Below are positions 20,217-28,313 of a stretch of 64,000 bases of DNA, in pieces (positions within the stretch are counted from its first letter, which is position 1; each line of letters begins with the position of its first letter). A program made the position numbers and the translations under genes. Source of the stretch: Streptomyces jumonjinensis (GTDB taxonomy: Bacteria > Actinomycetota > Actinomycetes > Streptomycetales > Streptomycetaceae); assembly GCF_009600885.1 (NCBI RefSeq), contig NZ_VCLA01000155.1, forward strand, positions 1 to 64,000. Direction: 5' to 3'. The notes under the pieces are model-generated. The model did not search any database. It saw only the letters and a program-made list of their open reading frames with translations, and was not told where the DNA came from.

Positions 20217-21044
20217 ATGCTTCCCACGAAGCGCACCCTCACCCTCGCCCTCGCCCTGCCCGCGACGCTGGCCTCCCTGATCGGTGCCGCACCCACGAGC
20301 AGCTCGCCCGCCGCCGGCGCCGACCGGCACGCGCCCAAGCCCACTGTCGTCCTGGTCCACGGGGCCTTCGCCGACGCCTCCAGCTGGAGCGGCACGATCA
20401 AGCGACTGCGCCGCGCGGGCTACCCCGTCGTCGCCACCGCCAACCCGCTGCGCGGCCTCGCCGACGACACCGCCTACCTCCGCGGCGTGCTCGCCGGCGT
20501 CGACGGCCCCGTCGTCCTGGTCGGCCACTCCTACGGCGGCTCTGTCATCAGCGGTGCCGCCGCGGGCGACAGCCGCGTGAAGGCCCTCGTCTACATCGCC
20601 GCGTTCACCCCGGACAAGGGTGAGAGCGCGGCCCAGCTGGCCGCCGAGTTCCCCGGCTCCACCCTCGGCGAGACGGTGAACCCGCAGTCGTACCCGCTGC
20701 CCGGCGGAGGTACCGGCACCGAACTCGTCATCGACCGGGCCGAGTACCACCGTCAGTTCGCCGCCGACGTCCCCGCCGCCGACGCGGCGGTCATGGCCGC
20801 GACCCAGCGCCCGGTCTCCACCGTCGCGCTGGAGGAGAAGGCCGGGGAAGCGGCGTGGAAGACGATTCCGTCATGGGCGCTGATCGCCACTGCCGACAAG
20901 AACATCCCGCCGGCCGCCGAGCGATGGATGGCGCGGCGTGCCGGCTCCCACACCACCGAGGTTGACGCGTCGCACGCCGTGGTCGTCTCCCGCCCGGCCG
21001 TGGTCACCGACGTGATCCTCGACGCCGCGCGCGCGACCCGCTGA
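20217..21044 (+). CDS. Secreted alpha/beta hydrolase
   Basis: A 275-residue hydrolase with an N-terminal Sec signal peptide (MLPTKRTLTLALALPATLAS, hydrophobic to about residue 28). The mature domain has VVLVHGAFADASSW, nucleophile GHSYGGSV, and a C-terminal SHAVVVSRP with the catalytic His. It is a paralogue of the product of 25095-25820, which lacks the signal. AAGGA lies 9 bases before ATG 20217. Substrate unknown. Confidence 0.88.
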   Translation: MLPTKRTLTLALALPATLASLIGAAPTSSSPAAGADRHAPKPTVVLVHGAFADASSWSGTIKRLRRAGYPVVATANPLRGLADDTAYLRGVLAGVDGPVVLVGHSYGGSVISGAAAGDSRVKALVYIAAFTPDKGESAAQLAAEFPGSTLGETVNPQSYPLPGGGTGTELVIDRAEYHRQFAADVPAADAAVMAATQRPVSTVALEEKAGEAAWKTIPSWALIATADKNIPPAAERWMARRAGSHTTEVDASHAVVVSRPAVVTDVILDAARATR

Positions 21045-21083
21045 GCAGCACCCACCCGTACGTCCTACGAAGGAGAACCCCTC

Positions 21084-22037
21084 ATGCCGAACACGCCGAT
21101 CCTCGAACCCGCCGCCCAGGCCTTCGCCGACGCCACCGCCCAGCCACCGTACCTCTACCAGATCCCCGTCGCGGACGGCCGCAAGGCCGTGGACGGCGTC
21201 CAGAGCGGTGAAGGCGTCCCGCTGCCCGCCGTCGACGAGGAATGGGTCACCGTCCACGGCGGTCCCACCGGCGACGTCCGCGCCCGCATCGTCCGCCCGC
21301 GCGGCGCCACCGGCCCCCTCCCCGTCATCCTCTACATCCACGGCGCCGGCTGGGTCTTCGGCAACGCCCACACCCACGACCGGCTCGTCCGCGAACTCGC
21401 CGTCGGCACCCGGGCGGCCGTCGTCTTCCCCGAGTACGACCTCTCGCCCGAGGCCCGCTACCCCGTCGCCATCGAGCAGAACTACAGCGTCGCCCAGTGG
21501 ATCGCCCGCGAGGGTCACCACAAGGACCTCGACGGCACCCGGATCGCCGTCGCGGGCGACTCGGTGGGCGGCAACATGACCGCCGCCCTCACCCTCATGG
21601 CCAAGCAGCGCGGCGACATCCGCCTCACCCACCAGGTCCTCTTCTACCCGGTCACCGACGCGAGCTTCGACACCGGCTCGTACCACGCCTTCGCCGAGGG
21701 CTACTTCCTGCGCCGCGACGCCATGAAGTGGTTCTGGGACCAGTACACGACCGAAGAGGCCGAGCGCGCGCAGATCACCGCCTCGCCGCTGCGCGCCACC
21801 ACCGAGCAGCTCACCGGCCTGCCGCCCGCCCTGGTCATCACCGCCGAGGCCGACGTCCTGCGCGACGAGGGCGAGGCGTACGCGGCGAAGCTCCGCGCCG
21901 CCGGAGTCCCCGTCACCGCCCTGCGCGTCCAGGGAGCCATCCACGACTTCGTCATGCTGAACGCGCTGCGCGAGACGCAGGCCGCCGAACTCGCCATCGG
22001 TCTCGCCACCGACACCCTGCGCAAGGCCCTGGCATGA
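21084..22037 (+). CDS. HSL-family alpha/beta esterase
   Basis: A 317-residue esterase of the hormone-sensitive-lipase family. Oxyanion motif YIHGAGWVFG, nucleophile motif VAGDSVGGNM, acid region TAEADVLRDEGE and catalytic His in GAIHDFVMLN are intact. AAGGAG precedes ATG 21084. It is a close paralogue of the 27279-28265 product. The stop overlaps the amidohydrolase start (ATGA, 22034-22037). Confidence 0.9.
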   Translation: MPNTPILEPAAQAFADATAQPPYLYQIPVADGRKAVDGVQSGEGVPLPAVDEEWVTVHGGPTGDVRARIVRPRGATGPLPVILYIHGAGWVFGNAHTHDRLVRELAVGTRAAVVFPEYDLSPEARYPVAIEQNYSVAQWIAREGHHKDLDGTRIAVAGDSVGGNMTAALTLMAKQRGDIRLTHQVLFYPVTDASFDTGSYHAFAEGYFLRRDAMKWFWDQYTTEEAERAQITASPLRATTEQLTGLPPALVITAEADVLRDEGEAYAAKLRAAGVPVTALRVQGAIHDFVMLNALRETQAAELAIGLATDTLRKALA

Positions 22038-23920
22038 CCGGGCCGTCTCCGAGCATGCCCGTCGCGGGCCTCGTGCCCGCCGCGCGGCAGGAACACGTAC
22101 AGGCCGACCTTCTCGTCCGTAACGCGAAGGTGTTCACCGGTGATCCCGGCCGTCCCGGGGCCCGCGCCGTCGCGATCCGCGACGGCCGGGTCGCGGCCCT
22201 CGGCGACGACCACGACCTCGCCCACCTGGTGGGGCCGGGGACCAGGGTCGTCGACGCCCTCGGCCGCCGGGTGATCCCCGGCCTGAACGACTCGCACCTG
22301 CACGTCATCAGGGGCGGCCTCAACTACGTCCTGGAGCTGCGCTGGGACGGGGTGCGCAGCCTCCGCCACGCCCTCGCCATGCTGCGCGAGCAGGCCGGCC
22401 GTACGCCCAGGGGGCAGTGGATCCGGGTCGTCGGCGGATGGACCGCGGAACAGTTCGCCGAGCGCAGGATGCCGACCGTCGCCGAGCTGAACGCCGCGGC
22501 CCCCGACACCCCGGTGTTCGTCCTGCACCTGTACCAGTCCGCCCTGATGAACCGGGCCGCGGTGCGGGCCGCCGGATTCACCCGCGACACGCCCGACCCG
22601 CGCGGCGGCCACATCGTACGGGGAAGGGACGGCGAACCCAACGGCGTCCTCCTCGCGGCGCCCAGCGCCCTCATCCTCTACTCGACCCTGGCCAAGGCGC
22701 CGACGCTGGACGAGGCCGACAAGCGCACGTCGACCCGTCACTTCCTGCGTGAGCTGAACCGTTTCGGGCTGACCTCCGCGGTCGACGCCGCCGGCGGGTT
22801 CCAGAACTTCCCCGACGACTACGCCACGGTCGTCGACCTCGCCGGGTCGGGGGAGCTGTCCCTGCGGATCGCCTACCACCTGTTCCCGCAGACGGCCGGC
22901 CAGGAGCTCGCCGACCTGAAGCGCTGGACCGAGACGGTGAAGCCCGGGGACGGGGACGAGTGGCTCCGGCTGAACGGCGCGGGCGAGAACCTGACCTGGT
23001 CCGCCGCCGACTTCGAGAACTTCTCCGAACCCCGTCCCGAGCTCGCCGAGGGGTACGAGGCCGAGTTCGAGAACGCGGTCCGGCTCCTGATGGAGAACGG
23101 CTGGGGCTTCCGGCTCCACGCGACCTACGACGAGACGATCCGCCGCGACCTGGCCGTCTTCGAGAGGCTCGCGGCGGAAGGACTCTTCCCCGGCGGCAAC
23201 CGCTGGCTCTTCGACCACGCCGAGACCGTCTCGGCCGACAGCCTGGACCGGATCGCGGCCCTCGGCGGCGCCCTGTCCGTCCAGAACCGCATGTCCTTCC
23301 AGGGCACCGCCTTCCGCGACCGCTACGGCGCCGAGGCCGCCGCCCACGCCCCGCCGGTCCGGGCCATGCTCGACCGGGGTCTGACCGTGGCCGCCGGAAC
23401 CGACGCCACCCGCGTCTCCTCGTACAACCCGTGGGTCGCACTCCACTGGCTGGTGACCGGGCGCACCGTCGGCGGCACCGCGCTCCACCCGGCCGGGAAC
23501 CTGATCGGCCGGGAGACCGCCCTCGACCTCTACACGCGCGGCGGGGCCCGGCTCACCGGCGAGCAGGACGTCAAGGGAAGCCTGCGGGAAGGCTGGTACG
23601 GCGACCTCGCGATCCTGTCCGACGACTTCCTGACCGTGCCCGAGGACGTCATCCCCGAGATCGAGTCCGTGCTCACCGTCGTCGGCGGTCGCATCGTCTA
23701 CGCGAGCGCGGAGTACGAGGGACTCGACGAGGCCGTCCCGCCGGTCAGTCCGGAGTGGAGCCCGGTGGCCCACTTCGGCGGCTGTCAGAGCGGTGCCCGC
23801 CAGGCGTCGCTCGTGGCCGAGGCCGTCGCCGAGTCCGAGCAGCACCGCCGGTGGCGCGTCGCCCGTGGCTCCACTCCCGAGACGCCTCCGCCGTTCCTCG
23901 ACCCCTGCTTCGAGCACTGA
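22034..23920 (+). CDS. Amidohydrolase family protein (YtcJ-like)
   Basis: A 628-residue metal-dependent hydrolase of the amidohydrolase-3 type. Beta-strand 1 ligands are in IPGLNDSHLHV (HxH), later ligands in WLFDHAETVS and the Asp of AAGTDATRVSS, and the composite beta-sandwich ends DLAILSDDFLTVPED. At the position where many YtcJ proteins have a carboxylated Lys, this one reads RLNGAGENLTW, so metal coordination may differ. The extreme C-terminus (SEQHRRWRVAR...) is an extra tail. Translationally coupled to the esterase. Substrate unknown. Confidence 0.87.
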   Translation: MTGPSPSMPVAGLVPAARQEHVQADLLVRNAKVFTGDPGRPGARAVAIRDGRVAALGDDHDLAHLVGPGTRVVDALGRRVIPGLNDSHLHVIRGGLNYVLELRWDGVRSLRHALAMLREQAGRTPRGQWIRVVGGWTAEQFAERRMPTVAELNAAAPDTPVFVLHLYQSALMNRAAVRAAGFTRDTPDPRGGHIVRGRDGEPNGVLLAAPSALILYSTLAKAPTLDEADKRTSTRHFLRELNRFGLTSAVDAAGGFQNFPDDYATVVDLAGSGELSLRIAYHLFPQTAGQELADLKRWTETVKPGDGDEWLRLNGAGENLTWSAADFENFSEPRPELAEGYEAEFENAVRLLMENGWGFRLHATYDETIRRDLAVFERLAAEGLFPGGNRWLFDHAETVSADSLDRIAALGGALSVQNRMSFQGTAFRDRYGAEAAAHAPPVRAMLDRGLTVAAGTDATRVSSYNPWVALHWLVTGRTVGGTALHPAGNLIGRETALDLYTRGGARLTGEQDVKGSLREGWYGDLAILSDDFLTVPEDVIPEIESVLTVVGGRIVYASAEYEGLDEAVPPVSPEWSPVAHFGGCQSGARQASLVAEAVAESEQHRRWRVARGSTPETPPPFLDPCFEH

Positions 23921-23936
23921 ACGAGAGATCCCCACG

Positions 23937-24665
23937 ATGAGTACTGACTCCGCCTCCGACGCCGGGCCTGCCGACGGGCCGGACGTCGCCCCGGGGCGAC
24001 GCTTCGAGCCGGACCTCCGGTCGATGACCCGGATCAACCTGCGCCCCATCGCCTCACCCATGCCGCTGGGCTTCTTCACGGTGGCGATCGCCTCCGTGAT
24101 GACGGGATGCATGCAGCTCGGGCTCTTCGAGGCCGAGGCCCGCAGCGCCGTCGCCCTCTGCGTACTGCCCGCCTTCGCCCTGCAGCTCCTGGTGAGCATC
24201 CTGGCCTTCGGCGCCCGTGACGTGATCGCGGCGACGCTCATGGGCATCTTCGCCGGCAGCTGGCTGGCCTACGCACTCGTCATGTTCAGCGGCGCGGCCG
24301 ACGGCCTGCGGGTGCTGGGCGTCTTCAACCTGGCGCTCCTCTGCTTCGGGGCGCTGATGACCGCCGTGACCCGGCCCAAACGCGCGCTCTGGCTCGTCCT
24401 GGCGGTCTCCCTGCCCCGCTGGGCCGCCACCGGTCTGTCGGGTCTCACCGGCGCCGAATGGCTCACGCGCACGTCCGGGGTCCTCGGACTCCTGGTGGCG
24501 CTCGTCGCGATGTACGCCGCGTTCGCCCTGATGCTGGAGGACATGCGCAGCGAGGAGGTCCTGCCCATCGGCCGCAGTGGCCCCGCCCACGCCGCCATGG
24601 AGGGCGATCTCGCGGTCCAGCTCCGCAACCTGGAACGCCAGGCGGGCGTGCGCCGCACGCTCTGA
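23937..24665 (+). CDS. GPR1/FUN34/YaaH-like membrane protein
   Basis: A 242-residue protein with six hydrophobic segments after a 40-residue soluble N-terminus. NLRPIASPMPLGFFTVAIAS resembles the NPAPLGL(L)xF start motif of acetate/succinate transporters. The remaining helices (LFEAEARSAVALCVLPAFAL, LMGIFAGSWLAYALVMF) fit that fold. It may move acetate released by the neighbouring esterases (inference). ATG 23937 lies 16 bp after the amidohydrolase stop. Confidence 0.68.
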   Translation: MSTDSASDAGPADGPDVAPGRRFEPDLRSMTRINLRPIASPMPLGFFTVAIASVMTGCMQLGLFEAEARSAVALCVLPAFALQLLVSILAFGARDVIAATLMGIFAGSWLAYALVMFSGAADGLRVLGVFNLALLCFGALMTAVTRPKRALWLVLAVSLPRWAATGLSGLTGAEWLTRTSGVLGLLVALVAMYAAFALMLEDMRSEEVLPIGRSGPAHAAMEGDLAVQLRNLERQAGVRRTL

Positions 24666-24726
24666 TTACCCACCCGCCGCCACACCCACGCCGACCCACG
24701 ATTTCCACAACCGCACAGGAGCACCC

Positions 24727-25041
24727 ATGGAACCGCAGGTGGTGGACCGCCCCGAGAAGTCCCGGTACGAGATCCTCGCCGGAGACGACGGCACCGAGAC
24801 CGCGGGCTTCGCCGAGTACTTCCTCGCGGAGGACGAGATCGCCTTCATCCACACCGAGACCGATCCCCGGTTCGCCGGCCGGGGCCTGGCCGGGCGGCTC
24901 GCCCGGGGCGCCCTGGAGGACGCCCGGGCACGCGGGCTGCGCGTCCTGCCGTACTGCCCCTTCATCCGGGGGTGGATCCGCAAACACCCCGAGTACGCCG
25001 ACCGGGTGCCCGAGACGCGCCGCGCCCGGTTCGGCCTGTGA
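24727..25041 (+). CDS. Small GNAT-like N-acetyltransferase (YidJ/GtnB type)
   Basis: A 104-residue single-domain protein: YEILAGDDGTETAGFAEYFL, then HTETDPRFAGRGLAGRLARG with the acyl-CoA pyrophosphate loop, then VLPYCPFIRGWIRKHPEY. This is the YjdJ-type minimal GNAT fold. CAGGAG lies 6 bases before ATG 24727. Acceptor unknown. Confidence 0.86.
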   Translation: MEPQVVDRPEKSRYEILAGDDGTETAGFAEYFLAEDEIAFIHTETDPRFAGRGLAGRLARGALEDARARGLRVLPYCPFIRGWIRKHPEYADRVPETRRARFGL

Positions 25042-25094
25042 AACACGACGACTCCGCCTTCCACACCCCCACCCACGCACCGAGGAATTCTCGT

Positions 25095-25820
25095 ATGTCC
25101 CGATCCGCCCGCCCCACCGTCGTGCTGGTCCACGGCGCCTTCGCCGACGCCTCCGGCTACGCCCGTGTCATCCCCGAACTGACGGCCGCCGGCCTGAAGG
25201 TGGTGGCACCGGCCGTGCCCAACCGCAGCCTCGTCGACGACGCCGCGTACATCGCTTCGGTCGTACGTGCCGTCGACGGCCCCGTGATCCTCGTGGGGCA
25301 CTCCTACGGCGGCGCCGTCATCACCCTCGCCGGCACGGAGGACAACGTCCGCGCGCTGGTCTACCTGGCCGGATACGCCTTGGAGGAGGGCGAGAGCCTG
25401 GGCGAGCTGCAAGGGCGCTTCCCCGACTCCGGCCTCGCCGACGCGCTCGTCCACACGCCGTTCCCCGTGGCGGGCTCCACCGAGACCGGCACCGATGTCT
25501 CGGTGGAGGTCGGGAAGTTCCCCGCCCTCTTCGCCGCGGATGTCGACCCCGAGCTCGCTGCGGTGCTCGCCGTCTCCCAGCGCCCCCTGGCCGCACGGGC
25601 CTTCACGGAGGCGGCGCCGGTCGCGGCGTGGAAGAAAAAGCCCTCGTGGGGCCTGGTCGCCACCTCCGACCGGACCATCAACCCCGATGTGGAGCGCTAC
25701 GGCTACGAGCGCGCCGGCATGACCACCGTCGAGGTCGACTCCTCGCATCTCGTCATGCTCGCCCAGCCCAAGGCCGTGGCCGAGCTGATCCAGGACGCGG
25801 TCCGCTCCACCGCCCGCTGA
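25095..25820 (+). CDS. Alpha/beta hydrolase
   Basis: A 241-residue cytoplasmic hydrolase: VVLVHGAFADASGYARVIPE, nucleophile GHSYGGAVI, and C-terminal SSHLVMLAQP with the catalytic His. It resembles the mature part of the 20217-21044 product throughout, so the two are paralogues within one operon. GAGGA lies 8 bases before ATG 25095. Last gene of the run, followed by a strong terminator. Confidence 0.88.
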   Translation: MSRSARPTVVLVHGAFADASGYARVIPELTAAGLKVVAPAVPNRSLVDDAAYIASVVRAVDGPVILVGHSYGGAVITLAGTEDNVRALVYLAGYALEEGESLGELQGRFPDSGLADALVHTPFPVAGSTETGTDVSVEVGKFPALFAADVDPELAAVLAVSQRPLAARAFTEAAPVAAWKKKPSWGLVATSDRTINPDVERYGYERAGMTTVEVDSSHLVMLAQPKAVAELIQDAVRSTAR

Positions 25821-25843
25821 TCAGCGCCCCGGCCCGGAGCCCG

Positions 25844-25877
25844 TGCCGATCCCACCCCTCGGGGCGGGGTCGGCACA
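25844..25877. terminator. Long bidirectional hairpin terminator
   Basis: gtgccgatcccacccc pairs with ggggcggggtcggcac over about 16 bp with one mismatch and one wobble. It sits between the hydrolase operon and the convergent AraC gene and can serve both. Confidence 0.75.
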
Positions 25878-25935
25878 CCCGCGCGAGGCGGCCGGCCGGG
25901 TCCGTACGGTGACGCCGAGCGGGAACCGCCTCGGG

Positions 25936-26892
25936 TCACGCGTGACGTGTGCTCGACTGCCATTCCCGGGGCGACATCCCGTACGCGGTGCGAAAGGCGC
26001 GACTGAAGTGGGACGGGTTCACGAAGCCCCAGCGCTGGGCCACCGCCGACACGGCAGGCGCCGTCCGCGACTGCCGGGACAGCTCCCGTCGGCACCTCTC
26101 CAGGCGTTCGCGGTGGATCCAACGGCTCACCGTGGTCCCGTCCGACTGGAAGAGCTTGTGCAGATAGCGGACGGACATGTGGTGCGCGTACGCGATCATC
26201 TCCGGAGAGAGATCGGGGTCGGCCAGGTGCCGCAGGATGTACTCCTTGATGCGGGCCAGCATCCCGCGGGCCAGTTCCGACGCGTGGGGGTTCAGCAGCC
26301 CCTGCCGCTCGCGCACCAGCACCGTCAGCAGATCCGTGGCGGTCATCGCGAGTTGCCGGCCTGTGTACGGGTCGAATCCGGCCGCCCGGTCCGCCAGACG
26401 CTGAAGATGGCCGGCGACCACTCCGGATGTGCCGCAGTGGCTGTCGAAGACGGTCCCGGTGATCGCCCGCAGTTCGGTGTCCGTCACGGCCAGCACCTCC
26501 TTCGGCACCCGGATCGAGGTGAATCGGTAGTTGTCCGGCTGTTCCCTGCCGTAGGGCCGACCGGCGTCGGAGCAGGTGAAAGTGTCCGGGCGGACCAGGG
26601 CCTGGCGCCCGTCCTGGGTGAGCCGCCCGGTTCCCTGGTGCTGGAGCGTGACGGTCAGGTACTCCCCTCCGCCCCTGGAGATCAGGGAGGCGTGGCGCGA
26701 GACGCTCGCCGGGCCGCCCTCGACCGCCGAGATCTGGAGGGGGCCGAGTGTGTCGATGGTGATCGTCCCCACCGTGGGCTCGCGCTCGCGCAGCGTGACG
26801 TCCATGGGAACCAACGTGTCGGAGACAATGCTCTGCCAGTACTCGGCCCGCTCGGACGGGGGGAGCGGCAGGAGGGAGAGTACGACGGACAT
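25936..26892 (-). CDS. AraC-family transcriptional regulator
   Basis: A 318-residue regulator. The N-terminal cupin-like AraC-binding domain (residues 1-200) includes FTCSDAGRPYGREQ; the C-terminal double helix-turn-helix has MSVRYLHKLFQSDGTTVSRWI and AVAQRWGFVNPSHFSRAFRTA followed by YGMSPREW. ATG 26892 is preferred over 26895 because GAGGGG lies 5 bases before it. It converges on the hydrolase operon and is the obvious candidate controller of that operon or of the divergent esterase side (inference). Confidence 0.9.
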   Translation of the reverse strand: MSVVLSLLPLPPSERAEYWQSIVSDTLVPMDVTLREREPTVGTITIDTLGPLQISAVEGGPASVSRHASLISRGGGEYLTVTLQHQGTGRLTQDGRQALVRPDTFTCSDAGRPYGREQPDNYRFTSIRVPKEVLAVTDTELRAITGTVFDSHCGTSGVVAGHLQRLADRAAGFDPYTGRQLAMTATDLLTVLVRERQGLLNPHASELARGMLARIKEYILRHLADPDLSPEMIAYAHHMSVRYLHKLFQSDGTTVSRWIHRERLERCRRELSRQSRTAPAVSAVAQRWGFVNPSHFSRAFRTAYGMSPREWQSSTRHA

Positions 26893-27278
26893 CATGACCC
26901 CTCGTCATGGTCGTGCGGGCGCTCCCTGGAGAGCGCCGGAACAGCGGAACGTGCGCCGGCGACCGGTGCGAAGCCGGTTCTCGCGTGGCTCGGGGACGCC
27001 GCGGACCGACGGCGGAGGGGTGGGCTGTGCGAGGGCGGCGGTGCGACGGGGACGTCATGAGACGACCGGGCACGACGGCTGTGCCTCACACGAGGCTCAC
27101 GGGACCTCCGACGGATGCGACTGTCTCCTGAGTCCAGTCTCGGACCGGTTGCCGTCGGTGTCATCAGTCATCCGACTGATGCTGTGTCCAGCACTCCCGC
27201 TCATGTTCCTGCGACGGCACGCCGGGCCTGTCCCCGCCGGAGGCGCCGGCAGGTACTCACCCGGCCACCCGGCCGCCC
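26893..27278. other. Intergenic region upstream of the AraC gene
   Basis: About 385 bp with no supported gene. It holds the AraC promoter region and the 3' flank of the HSL esterase gene, including the palindrome at 27162-27181. Confidence 0.5.
27162..27181. promoter_or_regulatory. Perfect 8-bp inverted repeat (20 bp)
   Basis: catcagtcatccgactgatg: arms catcagtc and gactgatg with a 4-nt centre. It lies 98 bp beyond the esterase stop and 270 bp upstream of the AraC start. It could be an operator or a short terminator; its low GC content for this genome favours a protein site. Confidence 0.45.
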
Positions 27279-28265
27279 TCACCGCAGGCGAGCGCGGAGG
27301 AACCCGCCTCCGAGCCGCACCGCCGCGATCGTCGGCGGGCTGTTGCGCAGAGCGGTCAGCGACACGAAGTCGTGGACCGTGCCCTGGAACCGCGCCGCGG
27401 TCGCGGCGACACCGGCCCGGCGCAGCCGGTCCGCGTACTCCTCCGCCTCGTCCCGGGTGACGTCGGCCTCCGCTGTCACGACCAGCGCCGGCGGCAGCCC
27501 CGCCAGCGCGGCCGTACTCGCACGCAGCGGGGCCGCGGTCGGCTCGTCCCGCTGCCGGGGATCGACCGCGTACTCCCGCCAGTAGGACCGCACGGCATCC
27601 CGGGTGAGCTGGTATCCCGTGGCGAAGAGCCGTTGCGACGGGCTGTCGCAACGGGCGTCGGTCAGGGGGTAGTACAGCAGCTGGGCGCGGATCTCCGGAC
27701 CCCCGCGCGCCCGCGCCAGCAGCGTGAGCGCCGTGGCAAGGGTGGCCCCCGCGCAGTCGCCGGCGACCGCGAGCCGGTCGGTGTCGAGTCCGAGCGCCTC
27801 GGCCTGTCCGACCGTCCAGGTCAGCAGGGCGTAGCACTCTTCGAGGGCGACCGGATAGCGGCTCTCGGGCGTGCGGCTGTACTCGGGCACGACGGCCGCG
27901 ACACCGGCTTCGCGCACCAGCTCGCTGATGAGCCATGCGTGCGTCTGCGCGTCGCCCAGCATCCAGCGGCCCCCGTGGACGTAGAGCATGGTGGGGGGCC
28001 GGCCCGTGACACCGGTCGGCCGGAAGACCCAGAAGCCCACCAGATCGGTGGGCCCCACGGGCGCCGCATGGAAGGTGGCGTCCACGTCGAAGTCGTCGAT
28101 CCGATCACCCTGGGCCTCTTGCAGGGCCTGGCGCGCGGTCTCCGGTTCGAGCTCGTGGAGGAAGGGCGGCGTCGCCGAGGCGTCGACGAGCCGCTGCACC
28201 AGCGGATCCAGAATCACGGGCCGCGGCTGCTCGGCGCACGCCTCCCGGTCAGGGTCCGGCCGCAT
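27279..28265 (-). CDS. HSL-family alpha/beta esterase with Cys in place of the nucleophilic Ser
   Basis: A 328-residue homologue of hormone-sensitive-lipase esterases. Oxyanion motif YVHGGRWMLGD, acid region TAEADVTRDEAEE and catalytic His in GTVHDFVSLTA are present. The nucleophile elbow reads VAGDCAGATLA: a TGC codon replaces the Ser of GDSAGG, and the last Gly is Ala. A Cys nucleophile might support a thiol-type or greatly reduced activity, or the base may be an error. Paralogue of 21084-22037. Same strand as the AraC gene, and 48 bp downstream of nothing but the LuxR gene's end. Confidence 0.87.
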   Translation of the reverse strand: MRPDPDREACAEQPRPVILDPLVQRLVDASATPPFLHELEPETARQALQEAQGDRIDDFDVDATFHAAPVGPTDLVGFWVFRPTGVTGRPPTMLYVHGGRWMLGDAQTHAWLISELVREAGVAAVVPEYSRTPESRYPVALEECYALLTWTVGQAEALGLDTDRLAVAGDCAGATLATALTLLARARGGPEIRAQLLYYPLTDARCDSPSQRLFATGYQLTRDAVRSYWREYAVDPRQRDEPTAAPLRASTAALAGLPPALVVTAEADVTRDEAEEYADRLRRAGVAATAARFQGTVHDFVSLTALRNSPPTIAAVRLGGGFLRARLR

Positions 28266-28313
28266 TCGTTCCGCCTCTCGCTCTGGCCCCTCTGGGTGGT
28301 GGTCGTTCGCACG

